Assembly (NCBI GenBank): GCA_046299415.1
Contig: JBKBII010000002.1
Location: forward strand, 248,001-312,000
DNA length: 64,000 nt
Source: JBKBII01 sp046299415
Lineage (GTDB): Bacteria > Pseudomonadota > Gammaproteobacteria > Ectothiorhodospirales > Ectothiorhodospiraceae
Reading direction: 5' to 3'
Shown here: positions 9,025 to 19,043 of the stretch, piece after piece
Position numbering within the stretch: position 1 is the stretch's first letter
How the letters are laid out: every line of letters begins with the position of its first letter
Notes under the pieces: model-generated
Seen by the model: only the letters and a program-made list of their open reading frames with translations
Databases searched by the model: none
Told to the model about the DNA's origin: nothing
Made by a program: the position numbers and the translations under genes

Positions 9025-10662
9025 ATGCCCGTCACCGTTTGCCACAGCCGCGCCTGCGAAGGTCTCGAAGCACCAAGCGTCACTGTCGAGGCGCATATTG
9101 CAAATGGACTGCCGAGCTTTCAGATCGTCGGCCTCCCCGAGACTGCCGTACGCGAAGCCCGCGACCGCGTTCGCGCTGCGATTCAATCGACTGGATGGGA
9201 GTTTCCGGCGCGCCGAATCACGGTCAACCTTGCTCCAGCCGACCTTCCAAAATCCGGCGGACGCTACGACCTTGGCATCGCCGTTGGCGTACTCGCTGCG
9301 TCCGGGCAGATCCCCGTCCAGGCCCTGGCCGAGCGGGAATTCGTTGCGGAATTGGGACTTGACGGAAGTTTACGCAGCGTAGGCGGCGCCATCCCGACGG
9401 CACTGGCCTGCTCTCGCTCTCAGCGCCGTCTCGTGGCCGCACTGGACGATGCGCTTGAAGGTGATCTGGTTCACGACGCAACCATCGAGCACGCAGCGAG
9501 TCTCGCCGAAGTGCTCGAGGCCCTACACGGGCGAGCCCAGTTACCAACCCACCGCAAACCGATACCAGCGACAGACTCGGTCGAAACCGAAGCGCCAGCG
9601 CCCGATCTTGCCGACGTTCGAGGCCAACCGCAGGCACGTCGCGCGCTCGAGATCGCAGCCGCCGGAGGTCATCATCTACTGATGATCGGACCACCGGGGT
9701 CCGGAAAGTCAATGCTCGCGGCCCGTTTACCCGGCCTGCTGCCACCGCTCAGCCTCGATCAAGCACTCGAAGTGACCGCGCTTCATTCCTACGCGGGCGT
9801 TTCGCGGCCTCGTGGACAACTCTGCCAAAGACCATTTCGTGAACCCCATCACACCGCGTCGAGTGTCGCTCTGGCGGGCGGTGGTAGCGGCCCCCGACCC
9901 GGCGAAGTCTCTCTCGCCCATCATGGCGTCTTGTTCCTCGACGAGCTGACCGAATTTCCACGGCGCGTACTCGATGTCCTTCGTGAACCGCTCGAAACAG
10001 GCGCCATTCAAATCTCACGCGCAACCCGTTCGGCACGATTTCCCGCGCGTTTTCAATTGATCGCCGCAATGAATCCCTGTCCACAGGGTTTCGACTGCGA
10101 CCTTGGCCCGCAATGTCAGTGCACGAGCGAGCAACGACGCCGCCACCGATCTCGCATCTCTGCACCTCTTCTGGATCGGATCGATCTCAGCATCGGCGTT
10201 ACACGCGTTCCGCCAACGGCACTTCGCAGCAGCAAAGGCGGCGAGACCAGCGCCAGAGTCCGCGAAAGGATTGAACTCGCGCACAAGATTCAGCTTGAAC
10301 GTCAGGCACACGCCAACGCCCAGCTCGATGCCCGAGGACTCGAGCGACACGCACCGCTCAGCGCTGCTGCACAACGCATCCTCGACATCGCAGCTGATCG
10401 CTTTCGCCTCTCAGCTCGCGCCTACCATCGGGCATGGCGTGTCGCGCGCAGCATCTCTGATCTTGGTGCGGTCGCCGCACACCTTTCCTCTCAATCCGAC
10501 GAGCACAGAGCCCGACCTTCATCGCCCAACAAGCAGAAGGACAAAGTCTCATTGGACGGCCCGGGCAAAACGGTCGGTTCAGGCGAAACATCCGAGATCG
10601 ACGCCGACGCGATGCTGGAGGCCCTGTCTCTGCGCACCACCGACGGTTGGCGGGAAGGTTGA
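9025..10662 (+). CDS. comM: YifB/ComM family Mg-chelatase-like AAA+ ATPase
   Basis: 545-residue AAA+ protein. The N-terminal Lon-protease-like S5 fold begins VTVCHSRACEGLEAPSVTVE; Walker A is GPPGSGKS (222-229) and Walker B GVLFLDELTEF. A cysteine group in NPCPQGFDCDLGPQCQC and the ARV..R segment before the C-terminal helical domain are typical. ComM is a hexameric helicase promoting branch migration during natural transformation in Vibrio. comF at the right edge of the window belongs to the same general process. GGAG lies 5 nt before the ATG. Odd: about 35 polar residues (near 498-535) interrupt the C-terminal domain where relatives are contiguous. Confidence 0.92.
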   Translation: MPVTVCHSRACEGLEAPSVTVEAHIANGLPSFQIVGLPETAVREARDRVRAAIQSTGWEFPARRITVNLAPADLPKSGGRYDLGIAVGVLAASGQIPVQALAEREFVAELGLDGSLRSVGGAIPTALACSRSQRRLVAALDDALEGDLVHDATIEHAASLAEVLEALHGRAQLPTHRKPIPATDSVETEAPAPDLADVRGQPQARRALEIAAAGGHHLLMIGPPGSGKSMLAARLPGLLPPLSLDQALEVTALHSYAGVSRPRGQLCQRPFREPHHTASSVALAGGGSGPRPGEVSLAHHGVLFLDELTEFPRRVLDVLREPLETGAIQISRATRSARFPARFQLIAAMNPCPQGFDCDLGPQCQCTSEQRRRHRSRISAPLLDRIDLSIGVTRVPPTALRSSKGGETSARVRERIELAHKIQLERQAHANAQLDARGLERHAPLSAAAQRILDIAADRFRLSARAYHRAWRVARSISDLGAVAAHLSSQSDEHRARPSSPNKQKDKVSLDGPGKTVGSGETSEIDADAMLEALSLRTTDGWREG

Positions 10663-11109
10663 TATCCGTCACGATTTCCCGGATCGACCCGCAGCGACCA
10701 AGACTGAGTCTCGCGGGTCCGCCGTGAGTATGAGCTCAATGCAATGAGCCAACAAGCCGCCGGGGGCCGAAGCAGCGCGCCTTTTGAATCCTCGCTCTCG
10801 CGCTTCGGCGGCCCTCAAGGAAACAGCGACGTAGCCCGCGTCGCCGAGCACCGATCCACCCACAAAAAAGGCGGATCGACTCGGATCGATCCGCCCAGAT
10901 TGACCTGCTTGTGGAGATCGCGTCTCGAGCTCTTCAAACCACGATCATGATCGATCGCTCGGGCTCGTTCGCTCAATGCACGTGTACAGCACACGCGATC
11001 GGCCGCTACGTTGTGGCTTGGCCACTTGCCTTGCCCGTCGTTTTCGCGTCTCGACTCACGTATCGGCTTCGTACTCTTTCACCGGAGTGCAGCCGTCAAA
11101 ACTGGTCGA
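10663..11109. other. Intergenic between convergent yifB and cytochrome gene
   Basis: About 450 bp; contains one strong hairpin terminator for the minus-strand cytochrome gene (10864-10895) and otherwise no recognised gene. Confidence 0.55.
10864..10895 (-). terminator. Rho-independent terminator of the diheme cytochrome gene
   Basis: On the minus strand a perfect 10-bp stem (GGCGGATCGA pairing with TCGATCCGCC, 6-nt loop) is followed by CTTTTTTG. It lies about 215 bp beyond the cytochrome stop codon and is oriented for that gene. Confidence 0.8.
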
Positions 11110-12015
11110 CTACATCGACCCGATGTAGGCCGAAAGGTTGGCGATGTCGTCATCGCTCAAATTCATCGCGTTTGGGTACATCAAAGCCGTATTTGCACCC
11201 ACTTGCTCACCCGCGCGATAACGCTTCAGCTTATCGGAAATATAGCTCGCATCGCGACCCGCGATAGCTGGGAAGATCCCCATGCCCTGACCCTGCGCAC
11301 CGTGACAGGCGATGCAGGTTGCGTATTTCGCCTGACCTGCGGCCGCGTCGCCTTCAACCGACGCGCTCGCGATCTGGCCGGCATCATCCGTCGTCGCTGT
11401 CTCAGGGTCGCTCGCCGCCGGCTCGCCTTCATCCGCAGCCGCTTGACCGACTGCCGGCTCAGCGGCACCATCGCTAGCCGTACCGCTGGACGTACCCAGC
11501 GACGCGACCAACAAGCTCGAATCGGATGCGTCGTAATCGACGCCAACCCGATCGAGCATGAAGGCGACCGTTTTCGCGACCTCTTCGTCGGACAGCGATG
11601 AGTCACCACCACGGGCCGGCATCCCGTTGAAACCATTGATCGCATGCGCAATGACGGTCTCGAGGCCCTGGCCGACGCGCTCGGCCCAAGTGTTGCGATC
11701 GTCAAGCTTCGGCGCACCAGCGGCACCGGTATCGTGACAGGCCGCACAAACGCCACCATAGATGTCGGACGCTGCCCGGACGACTGGCGCCGCGTCGCGG
11801 TCGATGGCCTGAGCCACTACGTGTCCGACGGGCTGCATACGGGCCGCGACTGCCGCGGGGTCACGTTCGACATTGGCGCCGACGTTCACCGCGGTGGTCA
11901 CGAAACCTGCGAGATGGGCTAGCAAGAACACGACCGTCGCAGCCAGAGCCGCTGCGGTGATAAACATGAGAATTTTATTGCCTTTGTCGACCTTGATCTG
12001 CTGATGACCCGCCAC
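11110..12015 (-). CDS. Membrane-anchored diheme cytochrome c
   Basis: Two c-type haem sites, CAACH and CIACH, each in a class I cytochrome fold with downstream methionine candidates (NGMPARGG; ALMYPNAMNLSDDDI). A hydrophobic helix at about residues 15-40 has no obvious cleavage site and would anchor it to the periplasmic face of the inner membrane. The two domains are joined by a long Ala/Asp/Glu/Ser-rich linker. The first domain resembles cytochrome c5. It could carry electrons from sulfide or sulfite oxidation or quinol oxidation to a terminal oxidase or reaction centre; the partner is not visible. Start: GTG 12015, because GGAGGAG lies 6 nt before it and overlaps the upstream GTG 12030. 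Confidence 0.85.
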   Translation of the reverse strand: MAGHQQIKVDKGNKILMFITAAALAATVVFLLAHLAGFVTTAVNVGANVERDPAAVAARMQPVGHVVAQAIDRDAAPVVRAASDIYGGVCAACHDTGAAGAPKLDDRNTWAERVGQGLETVIAHAINGFNGMPARGGDSSLSDEEVAKTVAFMLDRVGVDYDASDSSLLVASLGTSSGTASDGAAEPAVGQAAADEGEPAASDPETATTDDAGQIASASVEGDAAAGQAKYATCIACHGAQGQGMGIFPAIAGRDASYISDKLKRYRAGEQVGANTALMYPNAMNLSDDDIANLSAYIGSM

Positions 12016-12289
12016 CGATGACTCCTCCACGAATGCAGCCGCAGCGCCGTAAGATGGGTGCGACGGCAGAACCAGGGCCTGTTTAGGGCACGTGTGCCCA
12101 GCAATTCAGGTTCCCGTCATTGACTGGGTCAGGATTATAGGGAACTCGACGCCCGCGAGCGAATGACCAACCAAAAGGCGGTGGTCTTGACACGCGAATC
12201 ACGAGAAAACCCACAAACTCGCAAGCGCCCTTGGATTCGCGCCTCTCGCTGGCCGTATCACTCGCCTTACCGTTGGCTACCACCGTAGT

Positions 12290-14050
12290 TCAGCCCGTCT
12301 CGCCAAGGCGCCGCAAAGACTCCGCAAGCGAATCGATGCGGTCACGACTCTCCGCCACAACGTCATTGATTCGCCCGGCTGACTCACGTGACCGCTCCGC
12401 CAAAACGCGAACCTCATTCGCAACGACCGCAAAACCGCGCCCGGCAGATCCCGCGCGCGCCGCCTCGATCGCGGCGTTCAACGCCAGCAAGTTGGTTTGT
12501 TGAGAAATTTCACGGATCGACGTGACGATCGTGCTGATCTGATCGCCCGATGCGACGACATCCTTCATCGCCGATTCGGTGTCGCGCACTACGGCAACCC
12601 GCGTCGTGACATCAGTTCCGTACAACAGCACCTTCGTGACAACACCCGCAACATCCCTGACCGGACTAAACATGCCGGAAATCCAGACCTCGGCTCCGCG
12701 ACCCGATTCGAGCCGCAGCTCTTTCTGTACTGAAACGGCATCGCGCAACAGGGCATCCTGCTCTTCTGCAGTCAACCAACTCTGCCAACGTCCCAGGATG
12801 CGATGCATCTCGCCGCCCTTCAAACCCAAAAGGTCGCCGACACGATCGTTGGCAAGAATCAAGTCACCGCCCGCCTCCCACTCGACGACGATCGCCGACT
12901 GCCGAATGGCATCGAACCGCGCGTTAAACTCCATGGCCCGGAGTTTGGTTTCGGTTATGTTGGCCTGCACCGAAATGAACTGTCGCAATTCACCGTGACC
13001 GTCGAACACTGGATTGATCGAAAGCGAAATCCAGTATGGCGTTGCATTCTTGTCGTAATTCAGAATCTCTTCATAGAACGGCTGCCGCGCGTGAAGCTTT
13101 TCTCGAATGCGCGCGACCGTGTCCGGATTTGTCAGTTCGCCCTGGAGAAAATCGCCCGGCTTGCGGCCCTCAACATCACTGAAGCGATACTGGGTCATCC
13201 GCTCAAAACCCGGATTGACGTACACGATGCGGCCCGCCGTGTCGGTAATGATGACGGCGTTGTCAGTGCCATCAGCCACCAGCGATAGCAAGCGCACGCG
13301 CTCGCGTCGCTCAACTTCCTCAGTCACATCTTTGAGGAAAGCGGTGTACTGAATCCGATCGGCGAGGCTGATCTTGGACAGAGACAGATTGACCCACCGG
13401 GCTGTGCCATCGGGCCGCTCGAGCTGCACCTCGCGCGAAGTGCCCACGATCTTGTCGATACCCGATCGTCGGTTGCGATTGACGAAGTCGTCGTGACGCG
13501 CCTGGATGAGTTGGGGCACGAGCATCTTGACGTTCCGGCCTAACACGTCTTGGCGTGACAAACCCCAAAGCCGCTCAGCGGCTCCGTTGAAAAAGGTGAC
13601 TGCATTGTTCTCGTCGATCGTCACCACTGCGTCGAGCGCCTGTTCCAGCGTCTGGCGAACGATTTCCTGCGCCTCTCGCTGCAAGGTGATATCACGCAAA
13701 AAAGCCGTGTAAAACGTGCGACTTCCGAGCTTGATGCGAGACAAAGAAAGGCTGACCCAAACCTTCGAGCCGTCCTTGCGTTCGAGTTCGACTTCCCGAG
13801 ACGTCCCGACAATACGATCCTCGTGAGTGTCGCGATTGCGATCGACGTACCCGTCGTGCTGCGACCTGATCGCCGCCGGCACGAGCATCTTGACGTTTTG
13901 ACCCAAAACCTCTTCGCGCCGAAAACCCCACAGATGTTCAGCCGCTTGGTTGTAGAAAGTTACGTTGTTTCGATCATCAATCGAGACCACAGCGTCGATA
14001 GCTTGGTCCAGGGTTTGCTGCTCGAGGCTACGACCGTTAAAAAAACGCAT
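12290..14050 (-). CDS. Soluble four-PAS chemoreceptor (MCP) with FixL-like PAS pair
   Basis: 586-residue protein without membrane segments. PAS1 (12-122) and PAS2 (133-244) are near-duplicates, each with GxNVKMLVP then a conserved His (H65, H186) and Arg at +6 and +20 (R71/R85, R192/R206). That is the same spacing as haem ligand H200 and R206/R220 of Bradyrhizobium FixL. PAS3 (255-370) has an Aer/LOV-like FLQG motif but no LOV cysteine. PAS4 (375-490) is divergent. The C-terminus (about 495-586) is an unusually short MCP signalling tip with the QTNLLALNAAIEAARAG core. ATG 14050 has GGAG 8 nt upstream. Family knowledge suggests energy, redox or gas taxis through CheA/CheW; haem binding is inference. 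Confidence 0.85.
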   Translation of the reverse strand: MRFFNGRSLEQQTLDQAIDAVVSIDDRNNVTFYNQAAEHLWGFRREEVLGQNVKMLVPAAIRSQHDGYVDRNRDTHEDRIVGTSREVELERKDGSKVWVSLSLSRIKLGSRTFYTAFLRDITLQREAQEIVRQTLEQALDAVVTIDENNAVTFFNGAAERLWGLSRQDVLGRNVKMLVPQLIQARHDDFVNRNRRSGIDKIVGTSREVQLERPDGTARWVNLSLSKISLADRIQYTAFLKDVTEEVERRERVRLLSLVADGTDNAVIITDTAGRIVYVNPGFERMTQYRFSDVEGRKPGDFLQGELTNPDTVARIREKLHARQPFYEEILNYDKNATPYWISLSINPVFDGHGELRQFISVQANITETKLRAMEFNARFDAIRQSAIVVEWEAGGDLILANDRVGDLLGLKGGEMHRILGRWQSWLTAEEQDALLRDAVSVQKELRLESGRGAEVWISGMFSPVRDVAGVVTKVLLYGTDVTTRVAVVRDTESAMKDVVASGDQISTIVTSIREISQQTNLLALNAAIEAARAGSAGRGFAVVANEVRVLAERSRESAGRINDVVAESRDRIDSLAESLRRLGETG

Positions 14051-14568
14051 GGCACGAGCTCCATCGTCAAGCAAGCCGAAATAGGCACCGCAATATGAGC
14101 AAAAAGGTCGAGCAATCCCGCAAAGATCGACACAACGACGGTCGACCGACTGCACACGTGGACAAACCCAAAAGACCGTGCGACCCGGCGAGCTCAAGGG
14201 CAGGGGCGGTCCGATCTAGCGCTATGCGCCGACAAAATCCTTACATCCTTTTTTTGAGTCAGTTCGTTTAGATTCTGAACACCAACCAAGCCCCAAATCA
14301 TGGCACTGCACTCACCACCGACAAAAACATTCGAGCGATCAAGTACGCGGCGATCGAGCATACGCACGTGCGCCTGAAACATCACTCGACGCGCGGCCCA
14401 CGCTGCTCTCGAAACCCGCGTGGCTCACCAGGAGCCCTGTTTGCGCTAACAACACGACCGCGGAAAACTTGACAATCCATTTCTTCCAGCCTAATACCTG
14501 AACGCGATCCGTGTTTAGTCTGCGTTTGGCTTTGATGACACGTCAATGAATCCTTCGCGAGGTCCAAG
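14051..14568. other. Divergent intergenic region, no gene seen
   Basis: About 520 bp between the PAS-MCP gene (minus) and the rhodanese gene (plus). A T7 run at 14251-14257 and A/T-rich patches are probably promoter DNA; no gene or clean motif recognised. Confidence 0.5.
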
Positions 14569-15447
14569 ATGAACCAGATACCCGCAACCCCACCCGGCGC
14601 GACGACAACGATCACGCCTCGCAAAAGTGCAACTCACCGGATCGGTTCATTCTTGCTGCTCGCTGCCGTCGTCTGGTTGCTCACCATCTCCACAGCCCAT
14701 GCAGCGGATGACGGGTTTCCCGGTCGCCCAATCTACTTCCACGTTCCAGTCATGGAACTGGATGAGCTAAAAGCCGCGATGGATCGAGATGAAGTCACTG
14801 TCGTCGACGTCCGGACCCGTTACGAATTCGACACTCTCCGAATCGAAGGCGCCGAGCACGTTTCGTTTGACGACCCCGCTTTCGTAGAAAAGGTGCGCGC
14901 GATTCACTCTGCCGCGCCCGACAAAAAGATCGTCTTCTACTGTCGCGGACACTCGTGCTTTCTTTCGTACCAAGCCGTCGAGCGCATGAAGGCCGCCGGC
15001 TTTGATCGCTCAATTTCGATGGATGCCGGCATCTTCGACTGGGCTGAAAACTATCCTGAGCAGACGGCCCTATTCGGCGTCTCGCCGATCGATACCGCCG
15101 ACTTGATCGACTTCAACCAGTTCAAGGCGCGTCTGTTGCCGCCGCTCGAATTCTCGGCCCGCGTGCAGCGTGAAGGCGCCCGAGCACTCGACATTCGGCG
15201 CCCGTTCGAACGCGATGGCATCAGCCTGTTCGTTGGCCGAGAAGAAAACATCGGCGCCGAAGACACCGACCGCATGATTCGCTTCCTCGAACAAGTTCGC
15301 GATAGCGGCGAAACGCTTTACGTCTTCGACATCTCTGGCCACGAGGTCAAAGCGTTTCAATACACTCTCGAGGCAGTCGGAGTCGAAAACTACTACTTCA
15401 TGGACGGCGGCGCGAAAGCGCTTTTTAGTGATTTCGAGCGGCTCTGA
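14569..15447 (+). CDS. Exported tandem rhodanese-like protein
   Basis: 292 residues: an N-terminal signal peptide or anchor (26-46, ending AHA-AD), then two rhodanese folds. The first (61-165) has VTVVDVRTRYEF and the active-site loop CRGHSC with candidate catalytic Cys125. The second (about 180-290) keeps ALDIRRPFERDG and the FMDGGAKAL end, but the catalytic position is Ile255 (VFDISGHEV), so it should be inactive. Rhodaneses move sulfane sulfur to thiophilic acceptors; a periplasmic one fits a sulfur oxidiser. GAGG lies 8 nt before ATG 14569, and a strong terminator follows. Monocistronic by spacing. Confidence 0.85.
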   Translation: MNQIPATPPGATTTITPRKSATHRIGSFLLLAAVVWLLTISTAHAADDGFPGRPIYFHVPVMELDELKAAMDRDEVTVVDVRTRYEFDTLRIEGAEHVSFDDPAFVEKVRAIHSAAPDKKIVFYCRGHSCFLSYQAVERMKAAGFDRSISMDAGIFDWAENYPEQTALFGVSPIDTADLIDFNQFKARLLPPLEFSARVQREGARALDIRRPFERDGISLFVGREENIGAEDTDRMIRFLEQVRDSGETLYVFDISGHEVKAFQYTLEAVGVENYYFMDGGAKALFSDFERL

Positions 15448-15537
15448 TCTCGGAACTGAACCTCTTTCCCCGCTCGCTCGTTGCACTGGGTTCTGGGCTT
15501 AGCCGACAACGTACAATCTTTCGTGGAAACGAGTTCA

Positions 15538-15580
15538 CCCGAAGGCTCTCGCGCATCCGCGCGAGAGCCTTCGGGCTTTT
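15538..15580 (+). terminator. Rho-independent terminator after the rhodanese gene
   Basis: A perfect 17-bp stem (15538-15554 with 15559-15575, loop ATCC) followed by CTTTT, 90 bp past the stop codon. One of the strongest hairpins in the window. Confidence 0.9.
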
Positions 15581-15721
15581 GGTGGCGTTGCCATCTCGAC
15601 CCAGTTCGGCCGGTGAAGTCTCGTTCGGCAAAAAACTGTTTTTCGAACGCACGAGATTCAAACGGTTGACGTTTGCGACAGCAGGCCAAGATCAATACGC
15701 CTAAACCGACAACAGGCCCCA

Positions 15722-16666
15722 TCATTCAGCCAACTCCGCAGCAAAACGATCGGTCGCCGCCACCAACGCCCGAGCGATGCCGGGTTCGGCGGCTGAATGG
15801 CCCGCGTCCGGAATGACCTCCAGCGATGCACGCGGCCACGTTTGGTGAAGAGCGATCGCTTGATCGACCGGACAAATCACATCGTAACGACCGTGCACGA
15901 TGACGCCCGGAATATGGGCCAAACGCCCGGCATCCCGCAACAGTTGATTCGGCTCAAGAAATGCAGCGTTGACAAAGTAATGGTTCTCAATGCGCGCCAA
16001 GGCCAGCGCCACCTGAGGATCGGTAAAGTGATTCACAACCTCCGAGTTGGGGTGCAGGGTCGCAGTCACGCCCTCCCAACGAGACCAAGCCAGCGCGGCC
16101 GACTGCCTCACACGCGGATCGGGATCGGTCAGGCGAGCATGGTAGGCACCAATCAAATCGATACGCCCACCCTCCGGAATCTCCGCGACATACTCCGCAA
16201 AAGCCTCGGGAAACAGCCGACCGGCCCCCGACTGATAAAACCACGCTAGATCCTGCTGACGACACAGAAAAATACCGCGCAGAACGAGCGCACTCACTCG
16301 ATCGGGGTGTGTCTCCGCGTAGGCCAGAGCCAACGTCGAACCCCACGATCCACCAAACACCAACCATTGTTCGACAGAAAACCGCTGTCGTAGCCGCTCG
16401 ATATCTTCGATCAGATGCGCCGTCGTGTTTGCCGTCAACTCCGCATGCGGCGTTGATCGTCCGGCGCCGCGCTGGTCGAACAACACGACGTGATACCGCT
16501 CAGGATTAAAAAAGCGCCGATGCCATGCCTCGCAACCCGATCCGGGTCCACCGTGTAAAAACAGCGCTGGTATGCCGTCAGGATTGCCTGCTCGCTCGAC
16601 GTACAGGCGATGACCGTCGCCAACGTCGACGAACGTTTGCTCAAAAACTGCTGTTTCCCGATACAT
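15722..16666 (-). CDS. pip: Proline iminopeptidase
   Basis: 314-residue alpha/beta hydrolase of peptidase family S33 that removes N-terminal proline from peptides, cytosolic. HGGPGSG (38-44) forms the oxyanion hole region, DQRGAGRS follows, and the nucleophile elbow is GGSWGS with Ser107. The acid is in GRYDVICP and the histidine in DAGHSAAEPG near the C-terminus. The length equals the family norm. It starts at MYRETAVFEQTF. Convergent with the rhodanese gene, with no close upstream partner. Confidence 0.92.
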   Translation of the reverse strand: MYRETAVFEQTFVDVGDGHRLYVERAGNPDGIPALFLHGGPGSGCEAWHRRFFNPERYHVVLFDQRGAGRSTPHAELTANTTAHLIEDIERLRQRFSVEQWLVFGGSWGSTLALAYAETHPDRVSALVLRGIFLCRQQDLAWFYQSGAGRLFPEAFAEYVAEIPEGGRIDLIGAYHARLTDPDPRVRQSAALAWSRWEGVTATLHPNSEVVNHFTDPQVALALARIENHYFVNAAFLEPNQLLRDAGRLAHIPGVIVHGRYDVICPVDQAIALHQTWPRASLEVIPDAGHSAAEPGIARALVAATDRFAAELAE

Positions 16667-17107
16667 CGCACCCCTCCCGGAGCCGTTACTCGAGACATTG
16701 ACGCCGGAGCATCAAGAACGCCCATCGACCGCGGCGTTTTTGGCTCGAACTCGCACAGCACCAGCCGGCACAGCACCGAGCCCGAGGCGTCGCCGCTCGA
16801 GACCATGATCGCCCACGCCCACCTCAATCCGTAGCCGAAACCGATCAGACCAAGATCGCCCGCACATCGCTCGATTGAGTCGCCCAAAAGACAAGCGCCA
16901 TGAAGCGAAGCCTAGGCCAACCGGCAATCTCGCGACGGCTCTTCCGCCCCCGTGCGGAACGGGGCGCATCGGTCAGGGGATGCAGGCTCGGAATTCAGCG
17001 AATTCAATGGGCTCGGAGAGGTGCTGCGACTCGGCACCCTCAGGGCCTGATCGCGTACCCGATACACAAATCGCTCGCTTTGGACTGAACACCGAAAACA
17101 TCAGCCT
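16667..17107. other. Intergenic, no gene seen
   Basis: About 440 bp between pip and purT, both on the minus strand. It should hold the pip promoter; no gene or motif recognised. Confidence 0.5.
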
Positions 17108-18403
17108 TCAAGGCCCATACTCAATACGGATCGCGTCGTGAACACGTCGCGCCTTGGTTCGCGCTTCATCCACGGTAGGCGCCGTTGCCAAGGCGACGCC
17201 AAGTCGGCGGTAACCACTGATGGTTGGTTTACCAAACAACCTCAGGTCGGTATCAGGCTCACTCAAAGCCTCGGCGACGCCCGCATAACGCATGCAGTCC
17301 GAATGGCCTTCGCCAACCAATGCTACCGACGCGCCCGGTCCGCGAAGTGCGATCGTCGGGACTGGTAGACCGAGAATGGCACGGGCATGCAGCTCGAATT
17401 CCGACAGGTTTTGGCTCATCAGCGTCACCAAGCCGGTATCGTGCGGACGGGGCGACACCTCGGAGAACCACACTTCGTCGCCGCGCACGAACAACTCCAC
17501 GCCAAACACCCCGAATCCGGGTGAACAGGGCGCGGCGACAGCTCCATTTCGATCCGTGTCATTCGTGTCGCCTCCGGCCACGGCCGATAGCGCCTCGGTG
17601 ACCTTCTGAGCCATCGCCTGCGCACGCTGTAACGCCAACGGCGACATCGGCTGCGGCTGCCACGACTCACGATAATCACCATCGACTTGGACATGGCCGA
17701 TCGGCGGACAAAAACTTGTGCCACCGACGTGCCTGACCGTCAACAACGTAATCTCGTAATCGAAAACGACAGGCGCCTCGACAATCACGCGCCCACCCCC
17801 AGCGCGCCCGCCCGTCTGTGCGCGATCCCAGGCCTCGCGCAGACGCGATGAGTCGCGCACCAGACTTTGCCCCTTGCCGGATGACGACATCACCGGTTTG
17901 ACAAAGCACGGGAGCCCGATCGCGTCGACCGCCGCAAGGAAGCTTTCCCAATCGTCAGCAAAGCGATAGGCCGAAGTCGGCAAACCAAGAGTTTCGGCGG
18001 CCAAACGGCGAATGCCCTCGCGGTTCATCGTCAACTCAACGGCTCGCGCCGTGGGAATCACCGCTACCGCCTGGCGGCGCTCGAGTTCTACCAAGGCCTG
18101 GGTTGCGATCGCTTCAACCTCAGGCACCACCAAAAGCGGATGCCACCGCTCGATCAACTGGGTCACCGCCTCGGCGTCGAGCATATCGAGCACCTCGGAC
18201 GCGTGCGCAACCTGCATCGCCGGTGCGTTGGCATAGCGATCGGCTGCGATGACCTCGACCCCCAATCGAGCAAGAGCGATCGCAACCTCTTTGCCCAACT
18301 CGCCCGCGCCCAGCAGCAAAACACGCGTCGCGCTCGCGGTGCCCGGGGTCCCCAGGCTCATCGACGACGCAGCCGTCAGGACCGGGTTCATGTCATGGGT
18401 CAT
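17108..18403 (-). CDS. purT: Formate-dependent GAR transformylase PurT
   Basis: ATP-grasp enzyme converting glycinamide ribonucleotide, formate and ATP to formyl-GAR, the folate-independent third step of purine synthesis. The N-terminal Rossmann-like start is RVLLLGAGELGKEVAIALARLGVEVIAADRY in family position. The central ATP-grasp carries CFVKPVMSSSGKGQS, and the metal-binding region has VELFV..DEVWFSEVSPRPHDTG. 431 aa versus about 392 in E. coli: roughly 20 extra polar residues (GGDTNDTDRNGAVAAP) interrupt the ATP-grasp, and a short leader is added. GAGGGG lies 7 nt upstream of ATG 18403; ATG 18391 is also possible. Confidence 0.94.
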   Translation of the reverse strand: MTHDMNPVLTAASSMSLGTPGTASATRVLLLGAGELGKEVAIALARLGVEVIAADRYANAPAMQVAHASEVLDMLDAEAVTQLIERWHPLLVVPEVEAIATQALVELERRQAVAVIPTARAVELTMNREGIRRLAAETLGLPTSAYRFADDWESFLAAVDAIGLPCFVKPVMSSSGKGQSLVRDSSRLREAWDRAQTGGRAGGGRVIVEAPVVFDYEITLLTVRHVGGTSFCPPIGHVQVDGDYRESWQPQPMSPLALQRAQAMAQKVTEALSAVAGGDTNDTDRNGAVAAPCSPGFGVFGVELFVRGDEVWFSEVSPRPHDTGLVTLMSQNLSEFELHARAILGLPVPTIALRGPGASVALVGEGHSDCMRYAGVAEALSEPDTDLRLFGKPTISGYRRLGVALATAPTVDEARTKARRVHDAIRIEYGP

Positions 18404-19043
18404 CGCTTGCCCCTCACTCGAGCCACAGACCACACCAAACATTGGTTCGCAGGCCAGTGCCCACACTCCAGCTACGCTCACGAAAATTTTCGCGAACGCA
18501 GCGATGCGAGGTACCGGCTCACTCACTTGACTGCTTGTTCTAGCACGCACACCGTGCGCCGGGCGATATGCGCCGCATTCCAGTTGAGGCTTTTTTCAGC
18601 CTTTCCCGGCGAAAATCATCGCCTGATCAAGAAGCCCTCAATCCAAGAGTGCCAGATCAAAAGAGCCTTGAATGCCCAGCGTTCTGAATCAAGGCGCCAT
18701 AACCTGTCGTCTGTCGCAACAGGTCGCTCGCTCAGCCTTCTTTCGCGCGCCTATCGAACCGGCACTAGACAGCATTGAACCGTTGAAATATTTCATCCAA
18801 GCATTCAATCTCACGACGGTCTCACAACTGTTCGCACGGCTATGCCCACCCGATTGTCGCCTACGTCTCGCGCAAGCGACTTCGCTGAAGGCCGCGCATG
18901 ACCGCACGACGCTTTCGATGGCCGAGACCAAAAAGACTGAACGGCCGCGACCTATCGCGAAACGGGGCCCAAGCGAGACCTGCGGGGTAAACCCGAGCCG
19001 CAATCTCATCCGCCCGCTCGCGTCGAGACCTCTACGCAGGGAG
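18404..19043. other. Intergenic, no gene seen
   Basis: About 640 bp. A plus frame from 18672 runs into the downstream gene on the opposite strand and has no family features. I see only the presumed purT promoter region. Confidence 0.45.

Noticed and set aside
13000..13290. LOV photoreceptor reading of PAS3 in the chemoreceptor
   Set aside because: The FLQG motif is present, but the photoactive cysteine of the LOV NCRFLQG motif is absent (GRKPGDFLQG).
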